DNA from: Planctomycetia bacterium
Lineage (GTDB): Bacteria; Planctomycetota; Phycisphaerae; Phycisphaerales; SM1A02
Reading direction: 5' to 3'
NCBI GenBank assembly: GCA_009936695.1
Contig: JAACEA010000311.1
Location: 1-8,285, forward strand
DNA: 8,285 nt
The number at the start of each line of letters is the position of its first letter. The stretch's first letter is position 1. Under the pieces are notes generated by a model that saw only the letters and a program-made list of their open reading frames with translations, had not been told where the DNA came from and searched no databases. Both the position numbers and the translations under genes were made by a program. Below are positions 4,721-8,285 of the stretch, piece by piece.

Positions 4721-6136
4721 ATGAGACCGAGATCGAATCGATCGACGTCGTTGGCTGGATGCGTGGTCGTGCCTTTGCTCTGTTCGAGCATGCTTCACGG
4801 GCAGCAGTCAGTCGATTTTCAAATCACGGCGGAATGGCAGGGTGGCTACAACGCCGACATCGTGCTCGAGGTGGGCCAGAAGGGCCCGGGACTGAACGGT
4901 TGGGATCTGTCCTGGCTCGGGAATCCCGAAGTCGAGGTCGCCTGGAACTGCGTCCTTTCCACGGACGGTGACCGGACCGTGCTCGGGCACGTCTACTACA
5001 ACGAGAACGTCCAACCGGGCGAGTCCGTGACGTTGGGATTCACGGGGATCGGATCATGGCCGCCATCACCGATGGACGTTCGGATCAACGGCATGCTCGT
5101 CGAGGTGATGATCGACGGCGGCGAAGCCGGCGGTGGTGGGGATGGTGGCGACGACGGGAATGACGGAGACGGGGGAGACGGGGGGGACGGCGATGGAGGT
5201 GATCACGGAGGCGGTGATCCGGACGGATGCTGCTTCGGTGATCTCGACGGAGATCGCATGGTGAACGGCGGCGATCTGGCCACGCTCCTTGCCGCATGGA
5301 ACAGCGCCGACGCGATGGCGGATCTCGACCAGTCGGGTCTCGTGGACGGGGCCGATCTCGCGCAGATGCTCGGCCGATGGGGATCGTGCGATCCCCACGG
5401 TGGCGGGTCGCACGACGACCACATGCCGTGCATGGGGGAATTCATCGACATCACGTGCTGGGGTGACTTCCACGATTCGAACCACAACTCCGGCCACGAG
5501 CAGATGGTCGGTGGCCGGACGATCATCACCACCGAGGCGATGCTTGCCTACAACGATCTTCGAGCCTTCATCGGGCTCCCGCCGTTGGACGTGGAGGACA
5601 TCGGTTACTGGGCGTTCGCCGAAGGGCTGACCAACAACACCCAGTGGTGGGGGGACGATCTCAAGGGTGTCGGGCTCTACTACGGCATGCAGGGCGCGAA
5701 GGTCGGGTGGATCACCGACGAGGCCTACGACCCGCAGATCATCGCCGACATCCAGCGCACGGCGCGGACCGTCTGCAATCCGATCGAGATGGAGGCGCTG
5801 GTCATGGACATGGTGCGGGAGTTCGGTATCGACGGGTACGCCGAGCACCTCGAGGCGAACGGCATGGTCGGGACCTTCATCAACACGCTCAAGATGGAAC
5901 CGCACTACGGGGGCTGGATGCACGGCCGTTGCCACGGGTTCCGATCGATCGAAGACGTGGCGATCAATCACGACGTGAATCACCTCACGGTGCTCAGCTG
6001 GGATCAGATGCAGCCCTTCATGAACGACACGTTCGACTGGCCGCAGTGGCCAGCCCTGAACGTCTCGGACTCCGGGGTGATCGAGTACTTCCAGAGCATG
6101 GTGGTGCTCGGCGATCCGGTCGGTCAGAACATGTGA
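4721..6136 (+). CDS. Secreted multidomain protein: CBM2-like, Asp/Gly linker, dockerin-like, novel His-rich C-terminal domain
   Basis: 471 residues. A signal peptide (about 1-27, with cleavage near LHG-QQ) leads into a CBM2-like module at 32-128: GGYNADIVLEV, then GLNGWDLSW, VEVAWNC, NVQPGESVTLGF and RINGM, in the order of family 2 cellulose/chitin-binding modules, including the conserved Trp61 and Trp75. Residues 134-168 are an almost pure Gly/Asp linker. Residues 169-224 are dockerin-like (DLDGDRMVNGGDLA and DLDQSGLVDGADLA), placed internally instead of at the end. Residues 235-471 form a domain I do not recognise, with DFHDSNHNSGH (249-259), GYWAFAEGLTNNTQWWGDDLKG, HYGGWMHGRCHG (395-406), NHDVNHL (416-422) and DWPQWPALNV. 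The histidines and Cys237, 246, 352 and 404 suggest a metal site or disulfides (inference). Likely role: extracellular binding and processing of a polysaccharide. It is followed by a strong hairpin. Confidence 0.9.
   Translation: MRPRSNRSTSLAGCVVVPLLCSSMLHGQQSVDFQITAEWQGGYNADIVLEVGQKGPGLNGWDLSWLGNPEVEVAWNCVLSTDGDRTVLGHVYYNENVQPGESVTLGFTGIGSWPPSPMDVRINGMLVEVMIDGGEAGGGGDGGDDGNDGDGGDGGDGDGGDHGGGDPDGCCFGDLDGDRMVNGGDLATLLAAWNSADAMADLDQSGLVDGADLAQMLGRWGSCDPHGGGSHDDHMPCMGEFIDITCWGDFHDSNHNSGHEQMVGGRTIITTEAMLAYNDLRAFIGLPPLDVEDIGYWAFAEGLTNNTQWWGDDLKGVGLYYGMQGAKVGWITDEAYDPQIIADIQRTARTVCNPIEMEALVMDMVREFGIDGYAEHLEANGMVGTFINTLKMEPHYGGWMHGRCHGFRSIEDVAINHDVNHLTVLSWDQMQPFMNDTFDWPQWPALNVSDSGVIEYFQSMVVLGDPVGQNM
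5120..5224 (+). repeat. Low-complexity Gly/Asp linker with G-runs
   Basis: This stretch encodes residues 134-168, almost only Gly and Asp with one Glu, Asn, His and Pro here and there. At DNA level it contains runs of four, three, five and seven G (5138-5141, 5156-5158, 5171-5175, 5180-5186). Such Asp/Gly linkers commonly separate modules of secreted carbohydrate-active proteins and can bind calcium. Confidence 0.8.
5225..5392 (+). other. Internal dockerin-like module
   Basis: Residues 169-224 carry two calcium loops, both with Asp at positions 1 and 3 and the closing Asp. The first has Arg where Gly is usual and a G-G-D in place of G-A-D. Cys170, Cys171 and Cys223 flank it. It joins the CBM2-like module to the unassigned C-terminal domain. 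Confidence 0.8.
5423..6133 (+). other. Unassigned C-terminal domain rich in His and Trp
   Basis: Residues 235-471 hold ten histidines, mostly clustered in three places (231-259, 395-405, 417-421), and four cysteines. Two short helical stretches (AMLAYNDLRAFIGLPP and MEALVMDMVREFG) alternate with aromatic Gly/Asn-rich loops. The high composition of His, Trp, Met and Asn and its position after a CBM suggest a catalytic or specialised binding domain; no named family is assigned. Confidence 0.6.
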
Positions 6137-6191
6137 GGCTGGATCGAGGCGGACGCCGGACGCCTGGTTCGTCCGGTGGCCATGGAGACGA

Positions 6192-6228
6192 GCGCACCGC
6201 CGGTCCGCAGGGGCCGGCGGTGTGCATT
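6192..6228. terminator. Hairpin between converging genes, probable bidirectional terminator
   Basis: GCGCACCGCCGG (6192-6203) pairs with CCGGCGGTGTGC (6214-6225), 12 bp with one G-U pair. The stem can extend three more pairs inward to a GCAG loop. It sits 56 bases after the plus-strand stop at 6136 and 43 bases beyond the minus-strand stop at 6271, so it can serve both. T-runs are short on both sides (ATT on plus). Confidence 0.75.
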
Positions 6229-6270
6229 CCGGTGCGGATCACCTCGGCCGAAACTCGATGCGTCGACGCG

Positions 6271-7503
6271 TCATTCCCCTCGCACGTTCACCCGGAACCC
6301 CATCGCTTCGAGACGCGGGACGAGTCGTCTGCCGAACAGCGCTCCGGGCGTGCAGAATGCGTCGCCGATCGATTCCTCGAGATCACCGTCGAGCAGCGAC
6401 ATGCCGCAGGCGAGCAGCATCCGGGCGGTCGCTGCGTACCCCGGGTCCATGTCCACCTCGAATTCGATCGTCACCGGTGGATCGATCGACACCGTGCGGT
6501 GTCGGACGAATCCGTCCCGCAATCGAGCCGCGTTGGGCCCTTCGCCCGGTGCGGGCAGGAACCAACGACGGGTGATCCAGCGAAGCGGGGGGACGACCAG
6601 GGCCATGACCATGGCGATGGTGCCTGCCGCGAGCAGGGACGCCTTCATGAATCCGGAAAGGCCCCGGCCGCCCGCGGCGCACTCGCGGTATCGGAAGTCG
6701 TCGCCCCACGGGCGGCCCAGCAGCTCGTGGGTGCGATGCACCACCGCGACGTTGATGCCCGCCATGAAAAAGGGGGCCGTCCAGATCCCAAGCGGAGCGG
6801 ATCGCCGAATGCCCCATTGGGCGCCGGATCGGATCGGCGGCTCCGGCGGTTCGACGCACAATCCGCCGGCCCCTCGCGGTGCGTTCCGGATCTCCGGTTC
6901 GCCGGCCCGGGCGATCATGTTCGACGCGCTGGCGATGGTTCCACCGCTCACGCCGCCTCGGATCGGACCGACCGCCATCTCGACCTCGGAGGCGGATCGG
7001 CCATGCGTCTCGATCGCGGTCGACTGCAGAAGACGAACGCCCAGTTCGCTTGGAACCGAGTCGTAGCCGCACATCGAGACGATTCGGACACCCGCCTCGC
7101 GAGCGGTGGATTCGTACTTCGTCCGCATGCGCCGCACCCAGGGCACTTCGCCGGTGATGTCGGCGACGTGCGTCCCGGTCGCGATGCATGCTTCGATCAA
7201 CGGCTCCCCGACGAGGTCGTACGGTCCGACCGTGGTCAGCACCACGCGGGTGGAGCCGGTCATCGCCCGCATGGACGAGGCGTCATCCAGATCGGCCACC
7301 ACCACGTCGGGGGGGGCGACGCCGGTCGCCGCGATCTCGTCTCGAAGGGTCTCCAGTCGGCGACGGGACCGCCCCGCGATCGCCCAGGGGCGATCTCCAA
7401 GGTGTTCCGCGGTCGCCAACGCGACGAGTCGGCCGGTGTAGCCAGTCGCGCCCCAGATCACGAGGTCATGGGTTCGGACGGATTCGGGCGACATCCTGTT
7501 CAT
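6271..7503 (-). CDS. Saccharopine dehydrogenase-like (SCCPDH / trans-acting enoyl reductase-type) oxidoreductase
   Basis: 410 residues, typical for this family. An N-terminal Rossmann fold binds NAD(P): DLVIWGATGYTGRLVA at 13-28 with the GxTGxxG loop, AGRSRRRLETL at 43-53, VVVADLDD at 67-74, then TTVGPYDLVGEPLIEAC, GTHVADITGE and VSMCGYDSVPSELG (142-155), all hallmarks of the group. A hydrophobic stretch at about 289-308 (LLAAGTIAMVMALVVPP) could touch or cross the membrane, as in related mycobacterial and eukaryotic members. The C-terminal part (PGYAATARMLL, CTPGALFGRRLVPRLEAMGF) also fits. The family reduces or oxidises lipid-linked or unknown substrates; it is probably not lysine metabolism. 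ATG 7503 is preferred over ATG 7494 because a candidate -10 element is spaced for transcription to begin at it. No Shine-Dalgarno is evident. It is downstream of the antiporter gene with a 109-bp gap, so it may be transcribed separately. Confidence 0.9.
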   Translation of the reverse strand: MNRMSPESVRTHDLVIWGATGYTGRLVALATAEHLGDRPWAIAGRSRRRLETLRDEIAATGVAPPDVVVADLDDASSMRAMTGSTRVVLTTVGPYDLVGEPLIEACIATGTHVADITGEVPWVRRMRTKYESTAREAGVRIVSMCGYDSVPSELGVRLLQSTAIETHGRSASEVEMAVGPIRGGVSGGTIASASNMIARAGEPEIRNAPRGAGGLCVEPPEPPIRSGAQWGIRRSAPLGIWTAPFFMAGINVAVVHRTHELLGRPWGDDFRYRECAAGGRGLSGFMKASLLAAGTIAMVMALVVPPLRWITRRWFLPAPGEGPNAARLRDGFVRHRTVSIDPPVTIEFEVDMDPGYAATARMLLACGMSLLDGDLEESIGDAFCTPGALFGRRLVPRLEAMGFRVNVRGE

Positions 7504-7509
7504 GGCCCC

Positions 7510-7515
7510 ACGGTA
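7510..7515 (-). promoter_or_regulatory. Candidate -10 element for a leaderless transcript
   Basis: TACCGT on the minus strand ends seven bases before the A of ATG 7503, with GGGGCC between. If it is a -10 box, transcription would begin at or next to the start codon, which also fits the lack of a ribosome binding site. No good -35 is visible. Confidence 0.4.
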
Positions 7516-7593
7516 GCCATCTGGACGATCGTCGGCCGATCCCCACGCGACTTCGGGAGGCGGTCGCGGGCGCGAGGAATGCACGATTCGGGG

Positions 7594-7612
7594 AGTCGAC
7601 CCGCGTTCGACT
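7594..7612 (-). other. Small hairpin directly after the antiporter stop
   Basis: AGTCGA (7594-7599) pairs with TCGACT (7607-7612) around a seven-base loop, touching the stop codon at 7613-7615. The six-pair stem is short and lacks a U-tract, so termination here is doubtful. The remainder of the 109-bp gap shows only the TACCGT element. Confidence 0.25.
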
Positions 7613-8285
7613 TCAGACGTCGCCGCCGCTCGCTGCAATCCTGGCGCCGTACGTCTTCGAGAGCGAATTGGCGGAAAGTCCATGCAGCACGACACTGAGC
7701 AGGATGGTCCAGGTCACGGTGGTGGCGAGGACGTCCGATCCCGGGAGCGTCTCGTCCGTCACGAGCACCACGAACACGATGCTCGCGAGTCCCCGTGGTC
7801 CGAACCATCCCATGAAGAGCCGGGTCTCCCAACGGAGTCCGAGTCCGATCGCGGCGATGAAGACCGGGATGATCCGAATCACGGTCAGGCTCGTCAGGGC
7901 GTAGGCGAAGACCCGCCAGTCGAGATGCTGCCAGGTCAGTCCCACCGCGACGGCGCCGAACATGAACCAGGTCACCAGCGCCATCGAGTCGCCGACCCCT
8001 TCCGCGGCGTCGAGGAGACGTCGCTTGTTCCGTTTCTCGGTGGTGCCGAAGATCATGCCCGCGACGAAGCAGGCGATGAACCCGCTTCCCTCGAACCACT
8101 GGGCCGTCGCGAAGCAGGTCAGGGCCAGGGCGATCACCGGGATCTGCATCCACGACCCGGCGACCCATCCCCTCGTGGAACAGTGCCGGATCAGTCGGCC
8201 GCCGACGAGTCCGGCCACGCCACCGACCAGAACACCGATGCCGATCGCCTGCAACGTGAGCTTCGCCATCAAGCCGGCGGCGTGA
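7613..8285 (-). CDS. Cation:proton antiporter, NhaP/CPA1 type (C-terminal part, 5' end outside the window)
   Basis: The minus-strand frame is open to the right edge with no sensible start, so about 223 C-terminal residues of a roughly 400-residue membrane protein are present. At least six hydrophobic helices are visible, for example IGIGVLVGGVAGLVGG, IPVIALALTCFATA, GFIACFVAGMIFG, ALVTWFMFGAVAVGL, VFAYALTSLTVIRIIPVFIAAIGLGL and TILLSVVLHGLSA. The signature GWFGPRGLASIV (7775-7810) and the LSVVLHGLSANSLSKTYG ending are typical of NhaP-type Na+(K+)/H+ exchangers. These expel Na+ or K+ in exchange for protons across the inner membrane, useful in a saline habitat. An internal ATG at 8269 follows transmembrane-type sequence and is not taken as the start. 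The key Asp residues of transport lie mostly in the missing half. Confidence 0.92.
   Translation of the reverse strand, partial: HAAGLMAKLTLQAIGIGVLVGGVAGLVGGRLIRHCSTRGWVAGSWMQIPVIALALTCFATAQWFEGSGFIACFVAGMIFGTTEKRNKRRLLDAAEGVGDSMALVTWFMFGAVAVGLTWQHLDWRVFAYALTSLTVIRIIPVFIAAIGLGLRWETRLFMGWFGPRGLASIVFVVLVTDETLPGSDVLATTVTWTILLSVVLHGLSANSLSKTYGARIAASGGDV

Noticed and set aside
805..5392. A cellulosome-type system implied by two dockerin-like modules and a CBM2
   Set aside because: No cohesin or scaffoldin is present here, and dockerin-like tails are very common in planctomycete secreted proteins for unknown purposes. The claim would go beyond the sequence.
6260..6269. Perfect palindrome GCGTCGACGC near the oxidoreductase stop
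   Set aside because: Ten-base GC-rich palindromes are expected by chance at this composition, and it has no second copy or promoter nearby.
5644..7698. A 684-codon open frame on the plus strand
   Set aside because: It begins inside the secreted protein at 4721-6136 and runs antisense through the whole oxidoreductase. Its product is Arg/Gly/His-rich with no family features. It is a by-product of high-GC codon use in the real genes.

Overview
The window looks like chromosomal DNA of a high-GC marine-type planctomycete, most likely of class Phycisphaerae. This rests on three things. There are dockerin-like modules of the GDFDGNG-GADFGILL kind. One secreted protein ends in a PAPG-GLLAMAGL-RRRR tail, the planctomycete variant of PEP-CTERM. 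Codons are strongly G/C at third positions throughout. This is inference from protein style; there is no rRNA or marker gene here. No tRNA, rRNA, CRISPR, insertion sequence or phage gene was seen.

The left 6.1 kb, all on the plus strand, is a run of exported proteins. After the tail of an unidentified gene (1-128) come two neighbouring paralogues. One (175-969) ends in a dockerin-like module, the other (1068-1769) in a PEP-CTERM-like anchor. They share one extracellular domain resembling the 'choice-of-anchor' surface-protein domains, are only 98 bp apart, and are closed by a perfect 16-bp hairpin. Next are a secreted protein of unknown function with an internal duplication (2062-3105), an exported choloylglycine hydrolase/penicillin V acylase-type Ntn hydrolase with all but one canonical catalytic residue visible (3331-4458), and a 471-residue secreted protein (4721-6136). 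The last combines a CBM2-like module, an Asp/Gly linker, an internal dockerin-like module and an unassigned His/Trp-rich C-terminal domain.

The right 2 kb is on the minus strand and codes for ordinary cytoplasmic or membrane functions: the C-terminal part of a NhaP-type (CPA1) cation/proton antiporter (7613-8285, running off the window) and a saccharopine-dehydrogenase-like Rossmann oxidoreductase (6271-7503). A strong hairpin at 6192-6228 separates the converging gene sets.

The hexamer TACCGT occurs, by my reading, exactly three times on either strand. All three are intergenic and point into the gene that follows; a TACCTT variant precedes a fourth gene. I read these as candidate -10 elements. 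For the oxidoreductase the spacing suggests a leaderless transcript. The left side as a whole reads as an extracellular toolkit (surface display, polysaccharide binding, amide hydrolysis), not a single pathway. The most novel items are the unassigned C-terminal domain at 5423-6133 and the paralogue pair with exchanged sorting tails.
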